This document shows, piece by piece, positions 16,701 through 24,866 of a stretch of DNA of 64,000 bases. The position numbers and the translations under genes were made by a program. Within the stretch, counting starts at the first letter, position 1. Each line of letters starts with the position of its first letter. The stretch lies in contig NZ_PPHG01000052.1 of NCBI RefSeq assembly GCF_002904295.1, forward strand, positions 167,583 to 231,582, read 5' to 3'. This DNA is from Amycolatopsis sp. CA-128772. GTDB lineage: Bacteria > Actinomycetota > Actinomycetes > Mycobacteriales > Pseudonocardiaceae. Below the pieces are notes generated by a model. That model did not search any database, was not told the DNA's origin, and saw only the letters and a program-made list of their open reading frames with translations.

Positions 16701-17728
16701 GTCAGCACGCCCAGCACGAGGAACCGGCGTTCCGGCAGGCCGCGGCGGGTCAGCCCGAGCAGGCCGACACCGGCGACGAGCCCGGTGGCGAGCATCAGCA
16801 CCGGGTTGTCGATCAGCGACCAGCCGCCGGGCCACCACGGCGTGCCCTGCACGACGTAGGCGACCCACTGGTTCGTCCCGCGCAGCACCTCGAACAGCGA
16901 CATCGGCGCGGTCGTGTTCGTCGCGGACTCGATGTAGTCCAGGAACGGCAGGCTGTACTCGCCGAGCAGCAGCAGCGGCAGGATCCACCACAGGGTCGCG
17001 CCGATGACGAAGACGAACCACCACAGGACGAGCTCGACGTGCGCCCGCGTCCACCGGCGGGTCAGCAGCCACAGTCCCGGCAGGACGAGCGCCATCACCA
17101 CCATCGCGCCGTTGACGCCGCCCATGCACAGCACGGCCAGCGCGGACAGCCCGGCGGCCCGCCGCGGCGAACCGGTCACGCCGGCCCGCACCAGCGGCAC
17201 CAGCACCCACGGCAGCAGCACCGCGGGCAGCATTTCCGCGGACAGACCGCCGATTTCGGTCAGCATGCGCGGCGCGAGCGCGTAGCCGAGGGCGCCGGCC
17301 AGCCGGGTGCGCTCGGAGCCGATCTTCATCGCCCGCGCCAGCAGCAGCGCGCCGCCGAACGCGGCCGACAACAGGATCGCGCCCCACAGCCGCTGCGCGA
17401 TCCACGCCGGCACGCCGGCGGCCTGGCACAACGCGAAGAACGGGCCCATCGGGAACAGGTAGCCGTACGCCTGGTTCTGCAGCTCCCCCGCGGTGGCCTG
17501 CGGGTTCCACAGGTGCAGCGCGCGGCCGAGGAAGGCGAGCGGGTCGACGGCGAGGTCGAGCTTCGTGTCGAACGTCGTCTTCCCCGGCATCTGCAGGAAC
17601 GACAACGTGGTCAGGGCCAGCACGATCCAGGTACCCGGCCGGCGGAAGAACGCGCCCACCGGGAACTTCCGGGCGCCGCCGGTGGGCGGGGCGTCGTCCC
17701 GGGACCGTTCGCGGGTGGCGGTTACCAT
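13715..17728 (-). CDS. aftD: Alpha-(1->3)-arabinofuranosyltransferase, AftD family
   Basis: A 1337-residue giant membrane GT-C enzyme. Early residues DTKLDLAVDPLAFLGRALHLW and NQAYGYLFPMGPFFAL are the AftD/DUF3367 signature, with the first-loop acidic residues expected in catalysis using decaprenyl-phosphoarabinose. Around eleven helices fill residues ~35-460. A large periplasmic part includes two discoidin-like carbohydrate-binding regions (QPFAAIDGDPRTAWQSSTF and GGFAAVDGDAGTTWRPDV), and three or four helices close the protein. It adds arabinose branches to arabinogalactan or lipoarabinomannan. The ATG at 17728 sits 7 nt after TAGTAT (leaderless) and within a TTACC-ATCC-GGTA palindrome; an upstream start at 17761 is possible. 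Confidence 0.92.
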   Translation of the reverse strand: MVTATRERSRDDAPPTGGARKFPVGAFFRRPGTWIVLALTTLSFLQMPGKTTFDTKLDLAVDPLAFLGRALHLWNPQATAGELQNQAYGYLFPMGPFFALCQAAGVPAWIAQRLWGAILLSAAFGGALLLARAMKIGSERTRLAGALGYALAPRMLTEIGGLSAEMLPAVLLPWVLVPLVRAGVTGSPRRAAGLSALAVLCMGGVNGAMVVMALVLPGLWLLTRRWTRAHVELVLWWFVFVIGATLWWILPLLLLGEYSLPFLDYIESATNTTAPMSLFEVLRGTNQWVAYVVQGTPWWPGGWSLIDNPVLMLATGLVAGVGLLGLTRRGLPERRFLVLGVLTGLTLLTVGYVGTLDSPLAEQVRHLLDGPLAPLRNVHKFEPVLRLPLMLAFVHGIASPAGLKSARRFLRPALGLLLVLVMAAPAWLLNLRSGPGWDAVPGYWYDAMGYVAKADPDARTLLLPATGFGEYGWGRTVDEPAQAIARSPWAVRNQVPLGSEGNTRLMDSVDAALADGRGDPGLAALLARSGYRFLLLRNDIDRERTAAPPVATLRAGLAGSPGIAKAAQFGPLEVYEVGKPVPLATATSTKDVPTVSGGPENLLPLLDSGQLDPATPTVLTGDGGSPGGPRLVTDGLRRAERNVGGVRDNLSQTLTAGEAYRQQRAAGDLLPFPGQEHQTVAAYRGIRSVTASTAASFADAFGGSDPSHQPFAAIDGDPRTAWQSSTFTGPIGQWLEVELDTPRLVNSVALQLVDDIRVGWPATRIRITTDNGSVDQQVIRGTGPHDYPVAAGLTRKVRITLLSLVVGRQDGNFGVAELNIPGTEPQRALEVPADLPAGPAPGFAFTRGAQPRYACLPVGDAVRCDAATARDGEEPDGLRRLFSTPADETYVVGGSVLPAGGGQNPVTLPGVTVSSTSQLGGDPAAGGFAAVDGDAGTTWRPDVTDLRPALTLGWPSPKRISGLHIGVSAAGGARAPREVQLVGRSVTRDVQLDAGGSASFEPLDTDQLQIVLPGDDDDPTARSVVGIGSLALSGSPDLLPGPDPAFTVPCGSGPNVHLDGLDYRTSVQGTLADITAHRPLELRMCRDSEGGIALPAGGHELRTDRSESFVVQDLWLRPGGPSSPPGHRAVQVGAWDATSRSVTVAPGEEAVLAVPENANAGWVATLDGRQLTRTRVDGWQQAWIVPAGPGGVVSLSFTPDEHYRLSLLIGAAAVLALLAGVFWPARRRRFTVSPGGGVVVPVVLIGLLVALGGMLPVVLLIACLLARQFSERAPRYVAFGGMALAAAVSVVGRVLGHGQEWAYGPVTQAALLLAAAAMVATCVDWFTRKETPTQPTT

Positions 17729-17741
17729 CCGGTAGATACTA
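17722..17741 (-). promoter_or_regulatory. aftD leaderless promoter with overlapping palindrome
   Basis: On the minus strand TAGTAT (17741-17736) lies 7 nt before the ATG at 17728. The half-palindrome TTACC-ATCC-GGTA (17722-17734) overlaps the start codon and resembles the two perfect copies at 6207 and 12232. Confidence 0.5.
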
Positions 17742-17761
17742 GGCCGAAACCTGGCTACCAT

Positions 17762-18511
17762 GTGCCGACAGTTTTGCTGACGACAGCAGTCCCGACCTCA
17801 GGCAGGTGCGCCATCTCCTTCGAAGATGCCTGGGCTCTGGCCGAGCCGGTCAAGGGCTGGATGACGCGCGCGCAGGGCGAAGTGCTGTGGAACGCCGTGT
17901 GCCGCTTGGAAAAGGGCGACGTCGTCCTGGAAATCGGCAGCCACCAGGGCCGCTCGACGATCGTCCTGGGTGCCGCCGCCCGCACGGCCGGGGCCACGGT
18001 GATCGCGGTCGACCCGTTCGTCGACGGCCGGTTGTTCGGCGGATCGCCGACGCGGCAGCTGTTCGAGCGCAACATCCGCCGGGCCGGCCTCGACGACGTC
18101 GTCGAGCTCGTCGCCGGCTACAGCACGCGACTGCGCCCTGACTGGGACCGGCCCCTACAGCTGCTTTACATCGACGGCAAGCACGACTACTGGACCTGCA
18201 CCGACGACCTGCGCTGGTCGGAGCATCTGCCGCCCGGCGCGGAAATCCTGGTCCACGACTGCTTTTCCTCGATCGGCGTCACCCTCGGCACGATCGCGAA
18301 GGTCCTCTTCGGACGCCGGTACACCTATCTGGACCGGGCGACGTCGCTGGCGCGGTTCCGGCTGACCCCGCCGACCGCCCGCGACCGGCTGCGCGTGCTG
18401 GCCCAGCTGCCGTGGTTCCTGCGCAACGTCGTGCTCAAGGTGCTGCTGCGCCTGCGGTTGCGGCCGCTCGCGCGGCTGCTCGGCCACGACAGCCCGTACG
18501 ACCCCTACTGA
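17762..18511 (+). CDS. Class I SAM-dependent methyltransferase (Methyltransf_24 type)
   Basis: A 249-residue methyltransferase with motif I VLEIGSHQGRSTIVLGAAAR, an acidic strand VIAVDPFVDGRLF, LQLLYIDGKHDYWTCTDDL and AEILVHDCFSSIGV, which is the layout of class I enzymes acting on sugars of surface polysaccharides (MT24/CmcI-like). The C-terminus is rich in Arg and Leu (VLLRLRLRPLARLLG), perhaps a membrane-associating helix. The start is the GTG at 17762, only 33 bp from the divergent aftD start. It overlaps the convergent GT-C gene by 7 bp. Confidence 0.82.
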   Translation: MPTVLLTTAVPTSGRCAISFEDAWALAEPVKGWMTRAQGEVLWNAVCRLEKGDVVLEIGSHQGRSTIVLGAAARTAGATVIAVDPFVDGRLFGGSPTRQLFERNIRRAGLDDVVELVAGYSTRLRPDWDRPLQLLYIDGKHDYWTCTDDLRWSEHLPPGAEILVHDCFSSIGVTLGTIAKVLFGRRYTYLDRATSLARFRLTPPTARDRLRVLAQLPWFLRNVVLKVLLRLRLRPLARLLGHDSPYDPY

Positions 18512-20244
18512 GTCACCGGCTTCCCGATCTCGATCTTCGCGACGCACACCGGCGCGCCCGGGCTCGACAGCTGCACACCGATGTGGTCGAACAGACCGTC
18601 CACCGGCAGGTACACCGTGTGCAGGCCGGGCTGGAACCACACCGGCGTCCGCTCGACCAGCCCTTCGCCACCGTCCGATGTGTAGTAGTCCAGCTTGAGC
18701 AGGTACCGGCCCAGCACCGGGGTGTCGAGCGGGATGCGCACCAGCGTTTCGCCGATCGCGTTGCCGCAGTTCGGGACGGGGCCGGGCAGGGCGCGGGAAA
18801 CCGGGTCGACGCCGGTGATCCGGTGCGGGGTGCCGGTCGCGTCGAGCACGTGCATCCGGCCGGCCGGCTGGTCGAAGCGGGTGCCGGGCAGCAGGCCGAC
18901 CACCCGCGACGCCCGGGAGTCCGCACCGAACCATTCGTGCACCACATCGGACGGCACGAACGTGTCGTAGAAGGCCAGCTCGGGATCTTCCGCCACGGCG
19001 GCCCGCACATTTGCGACGTACTGCCCGGAATGCTCGAACCGCAGCGCCGGGGAAAGCCGCGAGAATCCCACCGAGGAACTGGCGAGCAGCAGGACACAGA
19101 GGAGTGCGGCGATCGGCCGTTCACCCTTTCCGCCGGACGGCCCACCGGGGGAAAGAAAGGCGAACCCGCCACAGAAAGCGGCCACCAACGCCAGGTCGGC
19201 GACGTACCGCGGGTCGTCGCCCGCCGACGGGCCGACCTCGCTCAGCCGGGTCAGCGCCAGCAGGGCGACGTCCACCGCGAACACCGCTCCGAACAGCGCC
19301 CAGGCCGTCCACGCGCGCCGGCCGCCGGCGCGCCCGCCGGCGATGAGCACCGCGAGGGCGGCCACCAGCAGCACGGCGACCACCGCGAACGGCGACGGTG
19401 CCCAGGTCGCGCCCGCACCGGGGCCGGACCACGGCCCGCCGGCCAGGCCCGGCAACAGGGTGTCGCCGAGCATCCGGCCGGTCAGGTCGGCGACCGTGCC
19501 CGCCGACATCGGCTGCGTCCCCTGGCCGACCTGGCTCGACGTCACCACGAAGAAGACGGTCACGAACGCGGCCAGCAGCCCGGCGTGGCCCGCCCAGTAG
19601 CGGGCGTGCGTCCGGAACGGCCGTCCGAGCAGGACGGTCACCCCGGCCAGCAGCACCGGGATCACCGCGGCCTTCTCGTAGAACGCCAGCCCGAAGAGCG
19701 TCCACGCGAAGACACCGAGCCACCAGCGGCCGCCGTCGCCGAGGTACCGGACGTGCGCGTGCAGCGCGCCGGCCGCGGCCAGCACCACCGGCACCAGCTG
19801 GATGCCGAAGGACCACCACAGCGTCGGGACCAGCAGCAACGTCGACGCCGTGACCACGGTGAACGGCACCAGAATTGCCCAGCGGCGGCCGAAGCAGCGC
19901 ACCAGCAGGCACCAGAACAGTACGGTGGCGGCGGCCCGCATGAGCAGCACCGGCAGCATCAGGACGCCGAAGTTCAGCGGCGCCCACCACGTCAGCACGA
20001 CGGCCAGGAAGAACCCGCCGGGCTGCAGGTGCCCGTGGTAGTCCTGGAACAGGTAGCCGAGGTCGAACGGCCCGGCCGTGGCCGCCTGGTGGGTGACGAC
20101 GAAGTCGTCCTGGGCGAGGCTCCCGTGCAGGGCGGCCCAGGTGTACAGCGCGAACGGGACCACCCCCGCGACGAACGCGGCGAGGACCAGCGCGGCCGGT
20201 CTTCGGATCGCCCGTGGCGACGGCTTTTCGATCTCCACCAACAC
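18505..20244 (-). CDS. Polytopic membrane protein, GT-C-like
   Basis: A 579-residue membrane protein with about ten helices in residues 15-440. After helix 1 comes SLAQDDFVVTHQAATAGPF, an acidic pair in the first outer loop as in GT-C glycosyltransferases, then DYHGHLQPGGFFLAVVLTWW. The C-terminal ~170 residues are soluble and beta-rich (SRASRVVGLLPGTRFDQPAGR, NCGNAIGETLVRIPLD), with no obvious domain. It may transfer a sugar from a polyprenyl-phosphate donor on the outer side of the membrane (inference). The GTG at 20244 follows GAGGA and lies 9 nt after the vWA gene stop, so the two form an operon. Confidence 0.75.
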   Translation of the reverse strand: MLVEIEKPSPRAIRRPAALVLAAFVAGVVPFALYTWAALHGSLAQDDFVVTHQAATAGPFDLGYLFQDYHGHLQPGGFFLAVVLTWWAPLNFGVLMLPVLLMRAAATVLFWCLLVRCFGRRWAILVPFTVVTASTLLLVPTLWWSFGIQLVPVVLAAAGALHAHVRYLGDGGRWWLGVFAWTLFGLAFYEKAAVIPVLLAGVTVLLGRPFRTHARYWAGHAGLLAAFVTVFFVVTSSQVGQGTQPMSAGTVADLTGRMLGDTLLPGLAGGPWSGPGAGATWAPSPFAVVAVLLVAALAVLIAGGRAGGRRAWTAWALFGAVFAVDVALLALTRLSEVGPSAGDDPRYVADLALVAAFCGGFAFLSPGGPSGGKGERPIAALLCVLLLASSSVGFSRLSPALRFEHSGQYVANVRAAVAEDPELAFYDTFVPSDVVHEWFGADSRASRVVGLLPGTRFDQPAGRMHVLDATGTPHRITGVDPVSRALPGPVPNCGNAIGETLVRIPLDTPVLGRYLLKLDYYTSDGGEGLVERTPVWFQPGLHTVYLPVDGLFDHIGVQLSSPGAPVCVAKIEIGKPVTQ

Positions 20245-20252
20245 GGGGATCC

Positions 20253-21833
20253 TCAATTCTTGCAGGCGGGCGGCTGGCACATGAGCTTGCTCAACGCCTG
20301 GTAGAAGACGTCGGAAATCTTGCGCGGGTCCGGCGTGGTGAACGACTCGCCGCCGGTCGCCGCGGACACCTGCCGCAGCTCGCTCGCGTCGATGTCCGGG
20401 CCGATGCCGATGCCGATCACCGGCAGCGGCTTGCGCGGGTCCTGCAGCCGGCCCAGCTCGGCGAGCAGGCCGGGCAGCCCGATCGAGTCGCTGTCCTCGT
20501 TGCGGCCGTCGGTGAGCACGACGACGACGTTGATCCGGCCGAGCTGCCAGCTCTGCCGGGCGTTCTGGTAGGCGGCGAGGATCGAGTCGTACAGCCCGGT
20601 CGCGCCGCCGGGCTTGGGCTTGACCGCCTGCAGCGTCGCCACCCCGCCCGAGGCGAGCTGCTGCGCGATCGACCGCATCGGCAGCAGTTCCTTGTAGTCC
20701 TTGCTGCCGTCCAGTTTGGTCGAGAACAGCCAGAGGCCGATCTCGGTCGTCGGCTTGAACAGCCCCAGCCCCTGCGTCGCGGCTTCGAGGGTGAGCGCCA
20801 TCCGGCTGCGGCCGGTGCCGGGCACGGTGGCGGCCATCGACCCGGACACGTCGAGCAGCACCTGGACGCGGGCGCTGAGGTTCACCCCGGCCCACGCCTG
20901 GAGCACGCCGTACATCGCTTCGGGCGCGGGCGGCCCGGCCGGGCGCGGCGCGGCGTTCGTGCGGGTGTCCCGGGGCCGGTCGCCGAGCAGCTGCCCGGAC
21001 GGCGTCCGGAACCCGCCGTCGGCGAACGCCTTGGTCGAGGTCTGGTCGAGCAGCAGCCGCAGGAACCGCTCGGCTGCCGACCGCGACGCCTCCGACGCCC
21101 GCGGCAGCACGACGTACGGGTAGTCGAAGCTGGGCACGCCGACCGCGGGGTAGGCGGCGACGAGCTTCTTGGCCAGCACCGACTGCTCCGACGCCGGCCA
21201 CGCGGTGAACGGCTCCTTCACCGCCGAGAGCCGGCGGATCTCCTCGGTGAACGCCGCGGCCGGGTCGGGCGCGTCCTTCGTCAGCTGCTGCAGGCCGATC
21301 AGGGCGGCGATCGCGGCCGGATCCCGGCCCGGGTCGGGCAACCCGACCGGGCCGCCCGCGAGGACGTCTGACCAGGACGGTGACTTCGCCGGCCAGCCGG
21401 CCTGCTTCGCGACGTCGTCGGTCAGCGCCAGCACCACCGGCGAGCTGGCCACCGGCTGGCCGGACTCGGGCAGGTTCCACGCGCCGCCGTCGCGGGCCTG
21501 CAGCAGCCAGCCGCTCGACTCCGGCACCCACACGTCGGGGCCGGTCGCGCCGTTGGCCTCGAGGGCGGTCGCGGTGGCCGTCGACGGGCTCGCGGTGACC
21601 TCCACGGCGTAGCAGTCGCCCGCCGGGACGGTCCGGGCGAGCGCGGTCAGCACCGGGGCGATGTCCGGCGCGGCCGTGACGCGCACCGGGGTCGTCGTGT
21701 CGCAGCCGCCGCCGGCCAGCCGGTCCTTGAGGTAGCCGACGCCGGCCCAAGCGAGCAGGGCGGCCACGAGCAGCACGCTCAGGACGACGACCCGTGCGTC
21801 GATCCGCCGGGCCCGCGCCGGGTGTGCCGCCAT
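20253..21833 (-). CDS. Solute-binding-like protein fused to a von Willebrand A domain
   Basis: A 526-residue protein with an N-terminal anchor (VVVLSVLLVAALLAWAGVGYL), then a periplasmic-binding-protein-like domain (~45-300; DVWVPESSGWLLQARDGGAWNLP, GLPDPGRDPAAIAALIGL). A C-terminal vWA domain (~335-510) carries the MIDAS motif DVSGSM and later VVVLTDGRNEDSD. The family is common in actinobacteria and exposed outside the membrane; the ligand is unknown. The ATG at 21833 has AAGGGA upstream; another ATG at 21851 lies beyond it. It leads the operon with the GT-C-like gene and may help envelope assembly (inference). Confidence 0.85.
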   Translation of the reverse strand: MAAHPARARRIDARVVVLSVLLVAALLAWAGVGYLKDRLAGGGCDTTTPVRVTAAPDIAPVLTALARTVPAGDCYAVEVTASPSTATATALEANGATGPDVWVPESSGWLLQARDGGAWNLPESGQPVASSPVVLALTDDVAKQAGWPAKSPSWSDVLAGGPVGLPDPGRDPAAIAALIGLQQLTKDAPDPAAAFTEEIRRLSAVKEPFTAWPASEQSVLAKKLVAAYPAVGVPSFDYPYVVLPRASEASRSAAERFLRLLLDQTSTKAFADGGFRTPSGQLLGDRPRDTRTNAAPRPAGPPAPEAMYGVLQAWAGVNLSARVQVLLDVSGSMAATVPGTGRSRMALTLEAATQGLGLFKPTTEIGLWLFSTKLDGSKDYKELLPMRSIAQQLASGGVATLQAVKPKPGGATGLYDSILAAYQNARQSWQLGRINVVVVLTDGRNEDSDSIGLPGLLAELGRLQDPRKPLPVIGIGIGPDIDASELRQVSAATGGESFTTPDPRKISDVFYQALSKLMCQPPACKN

Positions 21834-21856
21834 GCACGTCCCTTCCGTCATGAGGT

Positions 21857-21873
21857 GCTGGCAGCTTGCCAGC
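21857..21873. other. Small hairpin GCTGGCA-GCT-TGCCAGC
   Basis: Perfect 7-3-7 inverted repeat 24 nt upstream of the vWA gene start, in its 5' leader region. It could be an operator or a leader hairpin. Confidence 0.4.
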
Positions 21874-22027
21874 CGGGTGAGCGGGAAGCCAGTACCGGAA
21901 GCGGAACGTCACCACCGGCTCGTGAACCGGCGGTGAAGGAATTGCGTCGTGCGGCCATTTTGGTGATGGCACGGAATCGCGTGACGTTTTCCGCTTGACC
22001 TCCGTCCAACGTGGGTATCAGCACGAT

Positions 22028-22060
22028 GGCGAAATCACGGGGATGATTTCGCCGTCCCCG
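22028..22060 (+). promoter_or_regulatory. Alternative hairpins in the leader of the GH-like gene
   Basis: GGCGAAATCA (22028-22037) pairs perfectly with TGATTTCGCC (22044-22053) around the 6-nt loop CGGGGA. That loop is complementary to TCCCCG at 22055-22060, so a second, mutually exclusive hairpin is possible. The structure lies 34-66 nt before the GTG at 22094. Confidence 0.5.
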
Positions 22061-22093
22061 AAACGGCGATACGGCACCGAACGGAGACGCACC

Positions 22094-22894
22094 GTGCGCA
22101 CGATGTACGACGCGGTCACGGCCGCGAACATCCCCGGCGACGCCCGGATGGTCGCGGGATACATCGACCGGATCAAGCTGGCCCCCTGGTCGGCCGCGGA
22201 TTGGGCGCGCTTTCCGAACGCGGTCAAGGTCACCATCGTCAAGAAGGCGGGCACGAACGACGGGCACGTCCTCGACGTCGAGCCCGGCGACGCCGACCCG
22301 GGTGAGGCGCCCGGCTGGGTCCGGATGCGCCGCGCGGCGGGCGCGGACCCGACGATCTACTGCAGCCTCTCGACCTGGCCGTCGGTGCGGTCCGCGTTCT
22401 CCTCCGCCGGGATCGCCGAGCCGCACTACTGGATCGCCCACTACAACGGCGATCCCGCCATCCCGGCCGGCGCGGTCGCCAAGCAGTACCTGGGGAACGT
22501 GGCCCCGGGCTACGACGTCTCGTCCGTCGCCGACTACTGGCCCGGCGTGGACGGATCCGAACCGGCCTCGACTGGAGTGGAGATCATGGAACGCATCACC
22601 GTCACCCCGCCGAACAACGAAGAGAACACGGTGCGCGTATTCCTGTCCGGCAGCCCCGGCGCGGCGGTCGTCATCCGGCCCCGGCTGGGCGGCGACGGCT
22701 TCGCGAAACCCATGTGGGTGGGCAACATCTACGCCTGGGGCAACGACCACCAGGGCGTCGGCCACAACCCGGCGCAGACGGGCGGCTACAACGCACGGCT
22801 CACGTCGCACCGGCGTTACGACCTGCCGGGTGCGGTGTGGGCCGACATCAACTACAGCGCGTCCGATCCGTTCGAGGTCGACATCGTCGGCTAG
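22094..22894 (+). CDS. Glycoside-hydrolase-like TIM-barrel protein with a beta-rich C-terminal domain
   Basis: A 266-residue protein. Residues ~1-150 (MYDAVTAANIPGDARMVAGYID, VLDVEPGDADPGEAPGWVRMRR, EPHYWIAHYNGDPAIPAGAVAKQY, YDVSSVADYWPGVDG) resemble the GH25-like/DUF1906 'glycoside hydrolase-like' barrel seen in actinobacterial and phage-derived proteins; DVEPGD carries the acidic residues expected in the active site. The C-terminal ~75 residues form another domain (ERITVTPPNNEENTVRVFL) of unknown role. No signal peptide is visible. It might be a cell-wall hydrolase relic or a tailocin/phage-derived protein. The GTG at 22094 follows GGAG. Confidence 0.72.
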   Translation: MRTMYDAVTAANIPGDARMVAGYIDRIKLAPWSAADWARFPNAVKVTIVKKAGTNDGHVLDVEPGDADPGEAPGWVRMRRAAGADPTIYCSLSTWPSVRSAFSSAGIAEPHYWIAHYNGDPAIPAGAVAKQYLGNVAPGYDVSSVADYWPGVDGSEPASTGVEIMERITVTPPNNEENTVRVFLSGSPGAAVVIRPRLGGDGFAKPMWVGNIYAWGNDHQGVGHNPAQTGGYNARLTSHRRYDLPGAVWADINYSASDPFEVDIVG

Positions 22895-22959
22895 CGCTCA
22901 CGCAGGATCAGCAGGCCGCGGGGCGCCGGTGGACGGCAACCGCAGCGCCGGCCTGGCTC

Positions 22960-24360
22960 TCACGCGGGCGGCAGCGCGCGGCACAGCGCATCCAGCGCCG
23001 CCGGGTAGGCGTGCTCCGGCGGGGTCGCGTAGCCGACCACCAGCCCGTCCATTGTGGACATCCCGCTGTCCGGGTGCCGGAACGCGGCCAGCCCGTCCAG
23101 GGCGAGTCCCTGCCACGCCGCCGCCTTCAGCGCGGCCTTTTCCGTGCCCGGCGGGAGGCGGAGGACGGCGTGCAGGCCGGCGGCGATGCCGGTGGGCGTC
23201 ACGTGCGGGGCCCGTCCGGCGAGCGCCGCCACGAGCTGGTCGCGGCGGCGGCGGTAGCGCTGGCGCATCCGGCGGATGTGCCGGTCGTAGGCGCCGGAGG
23301 CGAGGAATCCGGCCAGCGTGAGCTGGTCGAGCACGCCCGCCCACGCCTCGCGCTCGCCCTTGACCGCCAGCACCGCGTCGACGAGGTGCCCGGGCAGCAC
23401 CAGCCAGCCCAGCCGCAGCGCCGGGGACAGGCTCTTGCTGACCGAACCGGCGTACACGACGTGCTCGGGGTCAAGGCCCTGGACCGCGCCGACCGGCTTG
23501 CGGTCGTAGCGGAATTCGCCGTCGTAGTCGTCCTCGATGAGCAGGCCGCCGCTCGTCCGGACGTGCCCGAGCACCGCCGTGCGGCGGTCGTGGTGCAGCG
23601 GGCCGCCGGTCGGGAACTGGTGCGCGGGCGTCAGCAGCACCGTCGGGACGGTCAGCTCGTCGACGCGGGCGCCGTGCTCGTCCAGGGGCAGGGGGACCGT
23701 GCCCACGCCGGCCGTGGCGAAGATCGAGCGGTGGAACGCGAGGCCGTAGGACTCGACGGCGACCGGCCCCGCCAGCACGGCCGGGAGCAGCAGCCGCAGG
23801 GCGTGCGCGAACCCCGAGCACACGACGATCCGCTCCGGTGACGTCCGCACGCCGCGGGCGCGCGCGAGGTACCGGGCGAGGGCCTCCCGCAGTTCCCGGC
23901 GCCCGCGCGGGTCGCCGGGGCCGAAGGCGTCGTGCGGGGCCACGTTCAGCGCGCGGCGCGCGGCGGCGAGCCATTCCGTACGCGGGAACGACGTCGCATC
24001 GGGCTGCCCCTGCCGCAGGTTGTGCAGCGGCTTCGGCGCGGCCGGGGCCTCCTTCGGCGTCCGGACCGGCTTGAGCGGCTCGGCGCGTTCGGCGACCCGG
24101 GTGCCGGAACCCTGGACGGCGGTGAGCCAGCCCTCGGCGACCAGCTCGGCGTAGGCGTCGGCGACGGTGTTGCGGGCCAGCCCGAGATCGGCGGCCAGCG
24201 AGCGGTAGGGCGGCAGCCGGGTGCCCGGCGCGAGCCGGCCGGCGCGGACGGCGTCCCGCAGCGCGGTGATCAGCGCGGCCCGCCTGCCGCCGCCGCCCGG
24301 CAGCGCCAGGTGCAGGTCGGCGCCCAGCCGCTCCCCCGAATTGACCCAGTCTTCCGGCAC
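22960..24360 (-). CDS. MocR-type regulator (GntR HTH fused to aminotransferase-like domain)
   Basis: A 466-residue fusion. Residues ~25-95 are a GntR winged helix (GTRLPPYRSLAADLGLARNTV, AEGWLTAVQGSGTRV). Residues ~115-465 are a fold-type I aminotransferase domain with PDATSFPRTEWLAAARRAL, SGFAHALRLLLPAVL, a YDGEFRYDR aspartate and the PLP lysine in GSVSKSLSPALRLGW. Such PdxR/MocR proteins sense PLP or an amino acid adduct and control a divergent gene, here probably the AhpD-like gene 47 bp away. On the minus strand TAGGGT lies 8 nt before the GTG at 24360. Confidence 0.9.
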   Translation of the reverse strand: MPEDWVNSGERLGADLHLALPGGGGRRAALITALRDAVRAGRLAPGTRLPPYRSLAADLGLARNTVADAYAELVAEGWLTAVQGSGTRVAERAEPLKPVRTPKEAPAAPKPLHNLRQGQPDATSFPRTEWLAAARRALNVAPHDAFGPGDPRGRRELREALARYLARARGVRTSPERIVVCSGFAHALRLLLPAVLAGPVAVESYGLAFHRSIFATAGVGTVPLPLDEHGARVDELTVPTVLLTPAHQFPTGGPLHHDRRTAVLGHVRTSGGLLIEDDYDGEFRYDRKPVGAVQGLDPEHVVYAGSVSKSLSPALRLGWLVLPGHLVDAVLAVKGEREAWAGVLDQLTLAGFLASGAYDRHIRRMRQRYRRRRDQLVAALAGRAPHVTPTGIAAGLHAVLRLPPGTEKAALKAAAWQGLALDGLAAFRHPDSGMSTMDGLVVGYATPPEHAYPAALDALCRALPPA

Positions 24361-24407
24361 GGAAATGCACCCTACACACGGGTCAAACCGGCCCTAAATT
24401 TCTGGTC

Positions 24408-24866
24408 ATGACGAACTCCCGCCTCAACTTCGCCAAGACCGCCCCGAAGGCCTTCAAGGCCCTGATCGGCTTCGACGCCGCCGCCCGCGCCGGGCTCGAC
24501 CCCGCGCTGGTCGAGCTGGTCCAGATCCGCGCGTCGCAGCTCAACCGCTGCGCCTACTGCCTGCACATGCACACCTCGGACGCCCGCAAGGCCGGCGAGA
24601 GCGAGGAGCGGCTGCACATGGTCGCGGTGTGGCACGAAGCCGGCCACTTCTTCAGCGAAAAGGAGCAGGCCGCGCTGGCCCTGACCGAAGCCGTCACGCT
24701 CATCGGCGACGGCGTCCCCGACGACGTCTACGCCCGCGCCGCCGGCCAGTTCGGCGAGGAGGAGCTGGCCCAGCTGCTCGCGCTGATCTTTACCATCAAC
24801 ACGTGGAACCGCATCGCCATCGCGGGAGCCAAGGTGCCGGGCACGGACGAGCGGGTGGCCCGGTGA
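24408..24866 (+). CDS. Carboxymuconolactone decarboxylase/AhpD-like protein
   Basis: A 152-residue all-helical protein with the AhpD-core motif RASQLNRCAYCLHMHTSDARK, i.e. CxxC followed by His, which gives peroxidase or decarboxylase activity in this family; then RLHMVAVWHEAGHFFSEKEQAAL and INTWNRIAIAG. Many such genes are controlled by divergent MocR regulators, as here. TAAATT (24395-24400) stands 7 nt before the ATG, so the mRNA is probably leaderless. Its stop overlaps the GTG of the MFS gene (GTGA at 24863-24866), showing an operon. Confidence 0.9.
   Translation: MTNSRLNFAKTAPKAFKALIGFDAAARAGLDPALVELVQIRASQLNRCAYCLHMHTSDARKAGESEERLHMVAVWHEAGHFFSEKEQAALALTEAVTLIGDGVPDDVYARAAGQFGEEELAQLLALIFTINTWNRIAIAGAKVPGTDERVAR

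Noticed and set aside
14123..18511. A very long plus-strand open frame opposite aftD
   Set aside because: It is rich in Arg/His/Gln with no domain and mirrors the codon positions of aftD. Only its last ~750 bp (the methyltransferase from 17762) is a real gene.
22028..22060. H-type pseudoknot in the leader
   Set aside because: Only one nucleotide would have to span a 10-bp stem, so it is sterically impossible; alternative hairpins are the feasible reading.
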